From contig CATOSP010000002.1 in NCBI GenBank assembly GCA_951812625.1, forward strand, positions 1,342,880 to 1,406,879: a stretch of DNA of 64,000 nt, given 5' to 3'. Position 1 is the stretch's first letter; each line of letters opens with the position of its first letter. This document shows, piece by piece, positions 16,346-25,849 of the stretch. Below the pieces are notes generated by a model. That model saw only the letters and a list, made by a program, of their open reading frames with translations, did no database searches and was not told the origin of the DNA. The DNA comes from an uncultured Dehalococcoidia bacterium (GTDB lineage: Bacteria; Chloroflexota; Dehalococcoidia; Lucifugimonadales; UBA3495). The position numbers were made by a program, and so were the translations under genes.

Positions 16346-19300
16346 ATGCAACAGGTTTCACGCGCTGACCAACTGCGGTCGATCATCAAGGAACGGGTCG
16401 TCGTCCTGGACGGGGCGATGGGCACGTCGATACAGGAACTTGACCTTGGGCCGGAGGACTTCGGCGGTCCCGAGTACGAGGGCTGCAACGAGTACCTCGT
16501 GCTCACCAGGCCGGAAGCGATATCAGATATACACAAGCGCTTCCTGGACGCCGGGGCGGACATACTGGAGACCAACACATTCGGAGCAACGTCCATTGTG
16601 CTGGCCGAGTATGAGCTTGCCCACGAGGCCAGACGCATAAACCAGGCGGCGGCCGCGATCGCCCGCGAGCTGTGCGACGCTGCTTCGACTCCCGACAAGC
16701 CCCGGTTTGTTGCAGGGTCTATGGGCCCGACCACCAAGTCCATTTCGGTGACCGGCGGCGTCACATTCGACGAATTGGCCGCCGCGTACCAGGAACAGGC
16801 CACCGGGTTGATGGAAGGGGGAGTCGATGTCCTGCTGCTGGAGACTTCCCAGGACACCATCAACGTCAAAGCGGGACTTGAGGGCATCGACCGGGCATGT
16901 GCCGAGTTGGGGATGGAGATCCCTGTCGCGGTTCAGGGCACTGTGGAACCGATGGGGACGCTGCTGGCGGGCCAGGACGCAGAGGCGTTCTACACCTCGC
17001 TGGCGCACCGGGACCTGCTCTGGATCGGGTTCAACTGCGCCACCGGCCCGGAGTTCATGACCGACCACGTGCGGACGTTGGCAGGGCTGTCCCGGTTCCC
17101 GGTGGCGTGCCTGCCCAACGCCGGTCTTCCCGACGAGAACGGCAACTACAACGAGACGCCGGAAATGATGGCGGCCACGGTGAGCCGGTTCATCGATTCC
17201 GGATGGGTGAACCTGATCGGCGGGTGCTGCGGTACGGTGCCTGACCACATCCACAGACTTGCGGAGGTGGTTGAGGGTAAATCGGGACGCCACCCCATAG
17301 AGTCCCGCGAGACCAGGGTGTCCGGGATTGAGGCGCTGCTGGTGGATGAGGATGTACGTCCCGTCATAGTGGGGGAGCGGACCAATGTGCTGGGAAGCCG
17401 CCGGTTCCGCCGCCTGATCTCGCAAGGGGCGTTTGAGGAATCGGCCGAGATAGGACGCCGGCAGGTACGGAACGGGGCCCATATCCTTGATGTGTGTCTC
17501 CAGGACCCGGACAGAGACGAAGCGGCGGATATGGAGGAGTTCCTCGATCTCCTGACCAGGAAAGTGAAGTCGACCATCATGGTGGACTCGACTGATGCGG
17601 AGGTCATCGAACTGGCCCTGAAACACCTGCAGGGCAAGGCGGTCATTAACTCGGTGAACCTGGAGGATGGGGAGGAGCGGTTCCAGGCCGTGGTGCCATT
17701 GGCACGCCGGTTCGGGGCTGCCCTGGTAGTCGGCTGCATCGACGAGGATAAGGAGCAGGCACAGGCGATTACGCGGGATCGGAAGCTGGAGATCGCCCGC
17801 CGTTCCGCCGACATCCTCACGGAGAAGTATGGAGTCCCAATCGAGGACATCATCTTCGACCCCCTGGTGTTCCCGTGCGGAACCGGGGATGAGAACTACA
17901 TCGGCTCCGCGGCAGAGACCATCGAGGGCGTGCGCCTGATAAAGGAGGCATTGCCACAGACCAAGACGGTGCTGGGAATTTCCAACGTGTCCTTCGGTCT
18001 GCCTGCGGCAGGGCGTGAAGTCCTGAACTCGGTGTTCCTGTACCACTGCGTTCAGGCCGGGCTGGACATGGCGATCGTCAATGCGGAGTTGATGGAGCGG
18101 TACAACTCGATTCCCGAAGAGGAACGCAAACTTGCAGAAGACCTGATCTGGTATCGCGGCGAGGACCCGGTTGCAGCTTTCGCGGCCCACTTCAGGGAGA
18201 AAGCGCCCAAGTCTTCCGCCGAAGACCGTCTAAAGCTACCCCTGGACGAGCGGTTGGGGCTGGCGATCATCGAAGGGACCAAAGAGGGGTTGACCGAGGA
18301 CCTGGATGAAGCCCTTACGGGCAGGAAACCGCTGGAGATCATCAACGGTCCGCTAATGGCTGGCATGGAGGAGGTAGGGCGCCAGTTCAACGCCAACCAG
18401 CTCATAGTCGCCGAGGTGCTACAGTCGGCGGAGTCTATGAAGGCGGCGGTGGCACACCTGGAACCACACATGGAGCGGAGCGACAGCGCCAACAAGGGCA
18501 AAGTTGTACTGGCTACAGTGAAGGGTGATGTCCACGATATTGGCAAGAACCTGGTGGATATCATCCTGTCGAACAACGGCTATGAGGTCATCAACCTGGG
18601 CATCAAGGTCCCGCCCCAGGACCTCATAGAGGCGTGCAAGCAGCACCAGCCGGACATCATCGGACTCTCCGGGTTGCTGGTGAAGTCAGCCCGGATGATG
18701 GTGGAGACAGTCCATGACCTGCGGCAAGCGCAGGTTGATTGTCCGATACTCGTAGGCGGAGCGGCCCTCTCCAACCGGTTCACCCGGCTGAACATTGCTC
18801 CTGAATACGGCGGGTTGGTGGCATATTCCCAGGACGCCATGAGCGGGTTGGCCCTGGCCAACACCATACAGGAGGCAGACGAGCGGCAAAAGCTGTCCGC
18901 TTCGCTCCAGGCTGAGACCGAGGAGATGCTTGACGCGGAAAGCCAGAGGAGCGCGGCATCCGGCAATGGCGCGATGACGCCGGTCCCTCCCGCGCAGGTG
19001 CGGCGGGACATTCCTGCGCAGCGTCCTCCAGACCTGCGGCTTCACATCCTGCGCGACTACGACATGGCGCAGATATTCCCGTACATCAACCCGCAGATGC
19101 TCTACGTCCGCCACCTTGGTTTCAATGGACGTTTTGCGGACGCGTTGGAGGCGGGTGATCCGGCAGCCATCGAATTGAGGGAGTCAGTGCGCCGGGTGGA
19201 GGATATGGTGCTGGCGCACCCGGACATCAACGCCAATGCGGTGTTCAAGTTCTTTCCCTGCCAGTCGGACGGGCAGTGGATGCTGGTGCTGGGGCCGGAT

Positions 19301-19894
19301 GGCAGGACAGTAATCGAGAGGTTCTACTTTGGACGCCAGTCCCAGAGGGACGGTCTGTGCCTCTCGGACTACGTTCTGCCCAAGACGGCGTTGAGCTCCG
19401 GCTCGGACGGGTTGGGAGATGGCGTGGACTACATAGCCATGTTCGTCACGTCTATCGGCCCCGGCATCCGGGAATTGACTGAAAAGTGGATGGCAGAGGG
19501 ACAGTACCTCAACGCGCACATCCTGCAGGCGTTGGCCCTGGAGTCGGCGGAGGGGTTCGCGGAGTTGCTGCACCAACAGATCCGGCAAATGTGGGGGTTC
19601 GGAGACCCGGCGGGGCTGAGTTATCAGGACCTGTTCCGCACCCAGTACCGGGGACGCCGGTTCTCCTTCGGCTACCCGGCCTGCCCTCGCCTGGAGGACC
19701 AGGAGCAGCTGTTCCGGCTGCTGGATGTGACCTCGAATATCGGGGTCGAGTTGACTGAAGAGTCGATGATGGACCCGGAATCGTCGGTGTCGGCGCTCGT
19801 TGTTCACCATCCCGAGGCCAAGTATTTCAACCTGAGCGAGCAGGATATTGAGCGGCTTGAACGAGAGGTCGAGTCTGTGCAGGCCGGACCTTAG
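16346..19894 (+). CDS. metH: cobalamin-dependent methionine synthase
   Basis: 1182 residues from ATG 16346; upstream extension overlaps the aminopeptidase and has no similarity. All four modules are present. Homocysteine-binding domain (about 1-310) has VVLDGAMGTSIQ and zinc ligands in GFNCATGPE and IGGCCGTVP (about 290-298). Pterin-binding domain (about 340-600) has VIVGERTNVLGSRRF and STIMVDSTDAEV. The B12 cap and domain (about 640-860) has GDVHDIGKNLVDI, where His730 is the cobalt ligand. The reactivation domain with AdoMet binding is at about 900-1180. It methylates homocysteine using methyl-THF, fitting the formate-THF ligase downstream. No cobalamin riboswitch fits in the 85-bp upstream gap. 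No strong ribosome site seen. Confidence 0.96.
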   Translation: MQQVSRADQLRSIIKERVVVLDGAMGTSIQELDLGPEDFGGPEYEGCNEYLVLTRPEAISDIHKRFLDAGADILETNTFGATSIVLAEYELAHEARRINQAAAAIARELCDAASTPDKPRFVAGSMGPTTKSISVTGGVTFDELAAAYQEQATGLMEGGVDVLLLETSQDTINVKAGLEGIDRACAELGMEIPVAVQGTVEPMGTLLAGQDAEAFYTSLAHRDLLWIGFNCATGPEFMTDHVRTLAGLSRFPVACLPNAGLPDENGNYNETPEMMAATVSRFIDSGWVNLIGGCCGTVPDHIHRLAEVVEGKSGRHPIESRETRVSGIEALLVDEDVRPVIVGERTNVLGSRRFRRLISQGAFEESAEIGRRQVRNGAHILDVCLQDPDRDEAADMEEFLDLLTRKVKSTIMVDSTDAEVIELALKHLQGKAVINSVNLEDGEERFQAVVPLARRFGAALVVGCIDEDKEQAQAITRDRKLEIARRSADILTEKYGVPIEDIIFDPLVFPCGTGDENYIGSAAETIEGVRLIKEALPQTKTVLGISNVSFGLPAAGREVLNSVFLYHCVQAGLDMAIVNAELMERYNSIPEEERKLAEDLIWYRGEDPVAAFAAHFREKAPKSSAEDRLKLPLDERLGLAIIEGTKEGLTEDLDEALTGRKPLEIINGPLMAGMEEVGRQFNANQLIVAEVLQSAESMKAAVAHLEPHMERSDSANKGKVVLATVKGDVHDIGKNLVDIILSNNGYEVINLGIKVPPQDLIEACKQHQPDIIGLSGLLVKSARMMVETVHDLRQAQVDCPILVGGAALSNRFTRLNIAPEYGGLVAYSQDAMSGLALANTIQEADERQKLSASLQAETEEMLDAESQRSAASGNGAMTPVPPAQVRRDIPAQRPPDLRLHILRDYDMAQIFPYINPQMLYVRHLGFNGRFADALEAGDPAAIELRESVRRVEDMVLAHPDINANAVFKFFPCQSDGQWMLVLGPDGRTVIERFYFGRQSQRDGLCLSDYVLPKTALSSGSDGLGDGVDYIAMFVTSIGPGIRELTEKWMAEGQYLNAHILQALALESAEGFAELLHQQIRQMWGFGDPAGLSYQDLFRTQYRGRRFSFGYPACPRLEDQEQLFRLLDVTSNIGVELTEESMMDPESSVSALVVHHPEAKYFNLSEQDIERLEREVESVQAGP

Positions 19895-19989
19895 GCCATC
19901 GACTGAGTTGGTTGTATTCCGGCTTTCTCTGGCATGACCGGTACAGGCGGGAACGACGGAGCGCAATCAGTTGCTAATGTGGGGGAACC

Positions 19990-21624
19990 ATGGACCCGAT
20001 TAACCTGGTGGCAGAACGTCTTGGCGTCGACCAAGAGCATCTGATTCCCTTTGGCCGGTACAAGGCGAAGATCAGCCTGGAGGCTATCAGGGACGACAGG
20101 CCGGCAAAGCTGATAGTGGTGACCGGCATAACGCCTACTCCTGCGGGCGAGGGCAAGACCACCACTGCCATCGGACTGACCCAGGGACTGGGCAAGCTGG
20201 GATACCGCCCAGTTGTGAATCTGCGCGAGCCGGCCCTCGGCCCTATCTATGGGATCAAGGGCGGTGGCGCTGGCGGCGGGAAAGCCCGCATCGTTCCAGA
20301 GGACGAGATAAACATCCATTTCACAGGCGACGCCCACGCTGTTGGGTCTACCCATAACCTGCTGGCAGCCCTTGTGGAGAACGCCGTCTACCGAAACGTC
20401 GCCTGCAACATGGCGCCCGAAGGCATACAGTGGTCGCGGGTAACCGACGCATCGGACCGCTCCCTGCGCCAGATCACTACGGGACTTGGCGGCAGCGCCA
20501 ACAGCCCATTGCGGGAGACAAGGTTCGATTTCGTCACCGCATCGGAGATCATGGCGATCCTGGCGCTGGCTGAAGACCTGGAGGACCTGCGTGACCGGCT
20601 GTCCCGGATCGTTGTTGGCACCAACCGCGATGGCATCCCCGTCTCGGCGGGCGACCTAGGCTTCGCCGGGCCGCTGATGACGCTGATGCGCCATACGGTA
20701 ATGCCCAATCTGGTGCAGACGCTTGAGGGCCAACCCGCAATTGTGCACGCCGGGCCCTTCGGGAACATCGCCCATGGCTGCAGTTCGATCATTGCGGACA
20801 AGCTGGGCATGGGCTACGCCGACCATGTGATTACCGAGGCCGGGTTTGGCTCCGACCTCGGGTTCGAGAAATTCATGCACATCAAGACCAGGCAGAGCGG
20901 TCTGCCAGTTGCGGCCGCGGTATTGGTCTCTTCGCTCCGGGCTATCCGGTGGCACGGGGGCGCTCGCCGACGGGACTTGGCGACACCGGACCGGGAAGCG
21001 GTCGAGGCCGGTGCGGCGAACCTGGTCCACCATATAGGGATTGTTCGAAGCTTCGGCCTGCCCGTCGTGGTGGCGTTGAACCGCTTCGACGGAGACAGCG
21101 CCGAAGAGCTTAACGCGGTGGCCGAGATAGCCAAGAACGCGGGAGCGTATGCCACCGCCGAATATGCAGGGTTCACCGACGGAGGCGACGGCAGCGTTGC
21201 CCTGGCCGAGGCAGTAGCCCGGTGCGCTGCCGACACAACGGTGACTCCCATTGATATGGACTACGCCTATCCACTGGATGCAACCGTGGAGGACAAGGTG
21301 CTAGCGTTGGCCCGGCGAGTCTACGGAGCGGAGTCCGTCACCTGGACTGCCGAGGCTCGGCGCAGGGCGCGTTTCTTCACCGCGCAGGGGTGGGACAATC
21401 TGCCCATCTGCATGGCAAAAACCCATCTGTCGATTTCCCATGATCCAACGCGGCGGGGGAGCCCATCCGGATATGCGTTCCCCGTATCGGACATCCGGGC
21501 ATCTGTAGGAGCGGGATTCCTGTACGCTCTTGCGGGCAGGATCGAGACCCTGCCTGGTCTGCCGACCCGGCCCCGGGCGTTGGACATGGACGTTTCTCCT
21601 GATGGAGAAGTGGTAGGTCTATAA
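19990..21624 (+). CDS. fhs: formate--tetrahydrofolate ligase
   Basis: 544 residues, close to the family length of about 555. The ATP-binding P-loop is TPAGEGKTT (50-58); also NLREPALGPIYGIKGGGAGGG and INIHFTGDAHAVGSTHNLL. It makes 10-formyl-THF from formate, ATP and THF, feeding the one-carbon pool that supplies metH 95 bp upstream and purines. Ribosome site GGGGGAA before ATG. The same-strand neighbour downstream is a NIPSNAP protein (43 bp). The call is secure. Could take part in the Wood-Ljungdahl methyl branch or only in folate metabolism; other enzymes are not in view. Confidence 0.95.
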   Translation: MDPINLVAERLGVDQEHLIPFGRYKAKISLEAIRDDRPAKLIVVTGITPTPAGEGKTTTAIGLTQGLGKLGYRPVVNLREPALGPIYGIKGGGAGGGKARIVPEDEINIHFTGDAHAVGSTHNLLAALVENAVYRNVACNMAPEGIQWSRVTDASDRSLRQITTGLGGSANSPLRETRFDFVTASEIMAILALAEDLEDLRDRLSRIVVGTNRDGIPVSAGDLGFAGPLMTLMRHTVMPNLVQTLEGQPAIVHAGPFGNIAHGCSSIIADKLGMGYADHVITEAGFGSDLGFEKFMHIKTRQSGLPVAAAVLVSSLRAIRWHGGARRRDLATPDREAVEAGAANLVHHIGIVRSFGLPVVVALNRFDGDSAEELNAVAEIAKNAGAYATAEYAGFTDGGDGSVALAEAVARCAADTTVTPIDMDYAYPLDATVEDKVLALARRVYGAESVTWTAEARRRARFFTAQGWDNLPICMAKTHLSISHDPTRRGSPSGYAFPVSDIRASVGAGFLYALAGRIETLPGLPTRPRALDMDVSPDGEVVGL

Positions 21625-21667
21625 CGACCCGTCAAGCAGCAACGAGACGAAATGGAGGAATAGAGGG

Positions 21668-21988
21668 ATGATTTACGATTTCCGCCAGTACACATTCAAA
21701 CCAGGCGCGATCCCCGATTACATGAAGGCGGTTGAGGAACTGTCGATTCCCATCCGGGCCAAGTACGGAGTCAAGCTGGCGGGCTGGTACTACAGCGACG
21801 TGGGAGAGTTGAACCAGGTCGTCCACATCTGGGCCTACCGGGACTACGCGCACCTGGACGAGGCGAAGGCGCAGGTGGCCCGGGACCCGGACTGGACGGG
21901 CAAGTACCTGCCTGCAGTGCGCGGACTCATCGAGGCGCAGAAGACATACCTGATGCTGTCTCCGGACTTTGCCCCGCAACCTGCATAG
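21668..21988 (+). CDS. NIPSNAP family protein
   Basis: 106 residues. MIYDFRQYTFKPGAIPDYMK and GWYYSDVGELNQVVHIWAYR are characteristic of NIPSNAP proteins, a dimeric alpha-beta barrel family without clear catalysis in bacteria. AGGAATAGAGGG lies just upstream of the ATG. It follows fhs by 43 bp and may be co-transcribed, but functional linkage is not established. Convergent with the minus-strand gene ending at 22049, 60 bp away. Confidence 0.85.
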   Translation: MIYDFRQYTFKPGAIPDYMKAVEELSIPIRAKYGVKLAGWYYSDVGELNQVVHIWAYRDYAHLDEAKAQVARDPDWTGKYLPAVRGLIEAQKTYLMLSPDFAPQPA

Positions 21989-22048
21989 GCATTGGCCAGA
22001 AATCCATAAGCATACGGGCCGGGGGTCTTGCCGCGTCTCAGAACCAGG

Positions 22049-23149
22049 CTAGTTGTGGCAACCCCTGGCCTGGATGTCCCAGACGGCCTCAACCCTGCCG
22101 TTGCGGACCCCTACGAAGCGGTCCCAGCGGCTGACTGTCGCGTCCTGCTGCGAGGGGATGAGAGTTACCTGGTCTCCCACGTTCAGTGAGACACCTTCGC
22201 CGACCCGGAAGACCACATGGTCGGGGTCCATTGACTCGACCGTTACTCCGGGGCGGCCTTCCACCTCCGGCATACCTCGCAGGGTGGCGACGGTCTTCTG
22301 TCCGGCGTCCCCGACGGCAACGCCGGGTCGGGGAGCGCTTATCACCGTGGTCAGCACTTTCCCGGCGTAATGGAAATCGGTCATGTAGCCATATCCTGTT
22401 TCCATCACGAGGTAGCTGCCGCCCTGTATCTCGGTGACACCGGGAATCTCTCCGGCAACGTCGTAGCTCCAGGTCTCTCCCGTTGATACTATCTCAACCG
22501 GGATGCCCGCAGCCTCAATGGCGTCCTTGAGGTCTATGACCCCCTGAATGACCCGCCTCCCCTCTGTCACCCGGTCCTCCCGCTCCGGCATGGCAGGAAT
22601 GACCTGATGGCTCATGATTCCGCGGAAGGCCAGGCCCGGCATGGACTGGACCGCCTTGGCCAGTTCAACGCCCTGGGCTGCATCCTGAACGCCGCAACGC
22701 CGCAGACCGGTCTCCAACTCAATGACCACTCCTACGGTTACTCCCTGGGCGCTGGCTGCCCGAGACAAATCGCGGGCGTTGTCGGAATTATCACAGGCCA
22801 CCAGCATCTCCGCCTGCTGCGCTAGGGTGCACAGTCGCTCTATCTTCAGAGGCTCCCTGATCTCGCTGGTAATGAAGACGCTGGGGATTCCCCCATGGAC
22901 CATAACCTCCGCCTCGGAGACCTTGGCGGAGCAGACGCCTCCTATTGTGCCGCCCAGCCGCATCTGGCGGTGGGCCAGCGCCGGGGTCTTATGGTTCTTG
23001 CCGTGGGGACGGAGCTTGCTTGTCCGGCCTTCGTAGTAGGTGGCCATTACGTCCATGTTGTGGTCGAGGGCGTCCATGTCCAGGACCAGACAGGGTGTGT
23101 CAAGGTCTTCCACCAGAGTTCCAGGAGTCGGGCGGTAAAGCTGGGTCAT
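22049..23149 (-). CDS. D-threonine aldolase/alanine racemase N-domain-like PLP protein, Lys present
   Basis: 366 residues. D-threonine aldolase/D-serine dehydratase-like fold: TPG TLVEDLDTPCLVLDMDAL, RPHGKNHKTPA with the PLP-binding Lys51, VCSAKVSEAEVMV, LETGLRRCG and GGSYLVMETGYGY. N-terminal PLP barrel followed by C-terminal beta domain. In the family a metal-binding His-x-Asp/Cys lies near VPxHCDPT; here it reads PSQQDATV, so the His is Gln and the metal site looks altered. Likely acts on D-amino acids or beta-hydroxy amino acids, but activity is open. Downstream of a close tandem paralog with 59 bp between them; probably one operon. Confidence 0.82.
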   Translation of the reverse strand: MTQLYRPTPGTLVEDLDTPCLVLDMDALDHNMDVMATYYEGRTSKLRPHGKNHKTPALAHRQMRLGGTIGGVCSAKVSEAEVMVHGGIPSVFITSEIREPLKIERLCTLAQQAEMLVACDNSDNARDLSRAASAQGVTVGVVIELETGLRRCGVQDAAQGVELAKAVQSMPGLAFRGIMSHQVIPAMPEREDRVTEGRRVIQGVIDLKDAIEAAGIPVEIVSTGETWSYDVAGEIPGVTEIQGGSYLVMETGYGYMTDFHYAGKVLTTVISAPRPGVAVGDAGQKTVATLRGMPEVEGRPGVTVESMDPDHVVFRVGEGVSLNVGDQVTLIPSQQDATVSRWDRFVGVRNGRVEAVWDIQARGCHN

Positions 23150-23208
23150 CTTGGTTCTCCCTTCGCGGACGGGTGGGATTCGGATGCGACAGGCCCTTTG
23201 GCAGGGGA

Positions 23209-24312
23209 TCAGGTGAACCTTCCCCGGGCGGCGATGGGCCAGTATCCTTCAAGCCTGCCATTGCGCACAGCCCGGATGTAATCGTACTGGTTGATGCAGA
23301 GGGCAAGGTCGTTTGGGACCAGCCAGGCTTTGTCCCCAGGGCGCAACTGTGTGATGGCGGACTCCTCAAGGTCCACCACGCCATGCTCGGCGCTGAAACG
23401 GTTGGCTGCCGCGCCGGGTACACCTTCCAGGACCGCCATTCCCCGGTCCGGGCCGGTGGCCTTGTGACCGGCGTCCAGCACGGCTGACGTGTCGATGGGA
23501 TGGCTGATTACGGAAGCCAGCACCTTAGCGGCTGGCCGGAACTCGGGCCTTAGCTGGCAGTATTTGAAGTCCATTAGAGGATAGGAGCCTGCCTGCACTT
23601 CTGTGATGCCTTCCACAGCAGCCGCAACGTTGTAGTTGTGAGTGCCGGCGACGCTGACGGTTCCGGACAACCCCTCCCGTTCCAGCAACTCGCGGGTGTC
23701 CAACGCGGGCTGCAGCTGCTGGCGCAGGTCGGCCTCCGTGGCTGCCTCGACCGGAGGTATGGCCATCACACCCTGGAATTCCAGCCCCGAGGAGCCCATG
23801 ATTTCCCTGGCCAACTCCACAGCAGCACCGCCTGGCATGACTCCGCAGCGTCCCAGACCGGCTTCCAACTCTACAAGGACACCGAGGGTCGCGCCAGCAG
23901 CGGTCGCTGCCTCTGACAGAGATGCCACGTTGCTCGAGGAGTCCACTGCCACCGAGATGCGGTTGGAGGCAGCGAGCGCGCACAGGCGCGCAATCTTCGA
24001 GCGGGTGACCAACTGGCTGGCGACCAGAATGGAAGAGAAACCGGCCTGGGCGAATACCTCGGCTTCCCCGACGCTGGTTACGGCGATACCCGTGGTCCGC
24101 GCATCGCCTCCTCCAAGAGCGTTGGCTTGAACATGGGCGATCTGTGGGCACTGGTGCGGAGTGACGAAGGGGCGGACGCCTGCCTTCGATCCGTCAAAGG
24201 CGGCCTGCAGCGTGCGTATGTTTTGCTCCATTACGTCCAGGTCCACGACCAGGGCGGGGGTGTCCAGCTCCTCGACCGGGGTCCCCGGCGGTTGGAAAAC
24301 GGGACGCTCCAT
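23209..24312 (-). CDS. D-threonine aldolase-like paralog lacking the PLP lysine
   Basis: 367 residues, 44% or so similar by eye to the neighbour at 22049-23149 and of equal length. TPVEELDTPALVVDLDVMEQ opens the barrel. At the position of the PLP lysine the sequence is RPFVTPHQCPQ: Thr51 replaces Lys51 and Gln54 the second Lys of KNHK. The codon at 24160-24162 is unambiguous. The C-terminal metal site reads VPNDLALC, with neither His nor Asp in place. So classical PLP aldolase or dehydratase activity is not expected. Possible roles are a non-catalytic partner of the neighbour or a new activity. GGAGGCAG lies upstream of the ATG. Divergent from the CoA-transferase pair across 130 bp. Confidence 0.82.
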   Translation of the reverse strand: MERPVFQPPGTPVEELDTPALVVDLDVMEQNIRTLQAAFDGSKAGVRPFVTPHQCPQIAHVQANALGGGDARTTGIAVTSVGEAEVFAQAGFSSILVASQLVTRSKIARLCALAASNRISVAVDSSSNVASLSEAATAAGATLGVLVELEAGLGRCGVMPGGAAVELAREIMGSSGLEFQGVMAIPPVEAATEADLRQQLQPALDTRELLEREGLSGTVSVAGTHNYNVAAAVEGITEVQAGSYPLMDFKYCQLRPEFRPAAKVLASVISHPIDTSAVLDAGHKATGPDRGMAVLEGVPGAAANRFSAEHGVVDLEESAITQLRPGDKAWLVPNDLALCINQYDYIRAVRNGRLEGYWPIAARGRFT

Positions 24313-24442
24313 AGCTGCCTCCTAGGGCCGGTGATAGTGTGCCGTAGCGTGTCGGATGACCCTTTCTCAGCCGGGTACGAACCAGCCTGACCGACGGAGG
24401 AAGAATATCACAAATGGCGGGCCTGGGCAGGGGAGTATGACG

Positions 24443-25849
24443 ATGCGCAATTGCAATTGGCAGGGGCCGATGGCACAATGGCTGTCGCGCCATTGGAGCA
24501 GAAGAACCGGAGGTCCAGCAGCGGAATTGGTCAATCAGCCGTCGAATATTGGAGAGGCAGCGGGGCTGCTTGAAGGCGTCAAAGTACTTGATCTGACCCA
24601 TTACCTTGCAGGACCTTACTGCACCAAACTTCTTTCGAGCTTGGGAGCAGAGGTCGTCAAGGTAGAGCGGCCCGGCGGCGACCCGATGCGGCGGTTTGGG
24701 CCACTGGTATCTACCATGACACTCCGCCAAGCCGAAGTGCAGACCCGAGATTCATCCGATCCCGATGATGGCAATGATGCCGGGGCCTGGTTCCTGTACC
24801 TCAATACCTCCAAGAAGAGCCTTACGCTGGACCTGAAGTCCGACAAGGGGAGAGATATAGCGCGCCAGTTGGCCGCATCCTCTGACATTGTGGTGGAAAA
24901 TTTCGCTCCCGGCGCCATGAACAAGCTGGGGCTGGGTTACGAGGAATTGCGGAAGACCAACCCGGCCCTGGTGATGACGTCGATCTCCAACTACGGGCAG
25001 ACCGGGCCATACCGGGACTGGAAAGCGACCGAAATCAATCTCTACGCCGCGGGCGGGTTGATGAACATCACCGGCGAGCCGGACATGCCACCGTTAAAGG
25101 AGGGAGCTCCGCTGGCCCAACTTGGCGCGGGGCAGGTCGCATTCGCAGCAACCATGGGCGCGCTGATGTACGCGGAAGAGACCGGCGAGGGGCAGCATAT
25201 CGACGTGTCCATCGCCGAGTACGCCACCAACATACTGGAAAACGCATTGATGCAGTACAGCTACTCGGGGATTGAGTTCACCCGGGTCGGCAACCGAGGG
25301 TATGGCCGCGCCGCCTGGGGAATCTATCCCTGCCAAGACGGGTATGTGGGCATAATTGCGGGCCCGGATACGCGCTGGCCTGCAGTGGCGGAAATCATGG
25401 AGCGGGAGGAGCTGGCCGATCCAAGATTCGAGTCCCGCAACGGGCGAATGATCAATGCTGATGAAGTGGACGCACTGATGCTGCCGTGGCTGCTGGACCA
25501 CGACAAGGTGGACATTTTCAAGGCAGGGCAGGACCGGGGCCTGGGATTCGCCTACGTTGCTACGATGCAAGACATACTGGATATGGAGCAACTGAACGCC
25601 CGAGATTATTTTGTCGAACTCGGAGACCCAGACCAGGGCGGGCTCATGTATCCGGGCGCTCCGATGAAGCTGTTCATAAATGGCGACGGAGACCGCAGCC
25701 TGAGCCCCAGACCGGGTAAGGGACAGGTGGGTTGGGTTTACCGGAGTGCGCCATCTCTGGGACAACACACCGAGGAAACGCTTTCCGGGAGGCTGGGCAT
25801 CAACGAGTCAGAAATTTCCGGTCTTCGCTCCCTGGGGGTGCTGGGATGA
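24443..25849 (+). CDS. class III (CaiB/BaiF) CoA-transferase, subunit A type, catalytic Asp replaced by Gln (pair 2)
   Basis: 468 residues if started at ATG 24443, which has GGGGAG 7 nt upstream; ATGs at 24437 and 24356 are alternatives. About 40 N-terminal residues lack similarity to the family. Hallmarks: GVKVLDLTHYLAGPYCTKLL, KVERPGGDP, YGQTGPYRDW, TGEGQHIDVS. The position of the catalytic Asp aligns to Gln226 (QLGAG; codon 25118-25120), as in the first pair's A member (Gln173). The next gene overlaps its stop by ATGA and keeps the Asp. Thus a second copy of the same arrangement, likely a heteromeric CoA-transferase with a different substrate. An enoyl-CoA hydratase follows. Confidence 0.85.
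   Translation: MRNCNWQGPMAQWLSRHWSRRTGGPAAELVNQPSNIGEAAGLLEGVKVLDLTHYLAGPYCTKLLSSLGAEVVKVERPGGDPMRRFGPLVSTMTLRQAEVQTRDSSDPDDGNDAGAWFLYLNTSKKSLTLDLKSDKGRDIARQLAASSDIVVENFAPGAMNKLGLGYEELRKTNPALVMTSISNYGQTGPYRDWKATEINLYAAGGLMNITGEPDMPPLKEGAPLAQLGAGQVAFAATMGALMYAEETGEGQHIDVSIAEYATNILENALMQYSYSGIEFTRVGNRGYGRAAWGIYPCQDGYVGIIAGPDTRWPAVAEIMEREELADPRFESRNGRMINADEVDALMLPWLLDHDKVDIFKAGQDRGLGFAYVATMQDILDMEQLNARDYFVELGDPDQGGLMYPGAPMKLFINGDGDRSLSPRPGKGQVGWVYRSAPSLGQHTEETLSGRLGINESEISGLRSLGVLG

Noticed and set aside
16523..18190. Long minus-strand frame opposite metH
   Set aside because: Shadow of the metH reading frame; no domain or start support.
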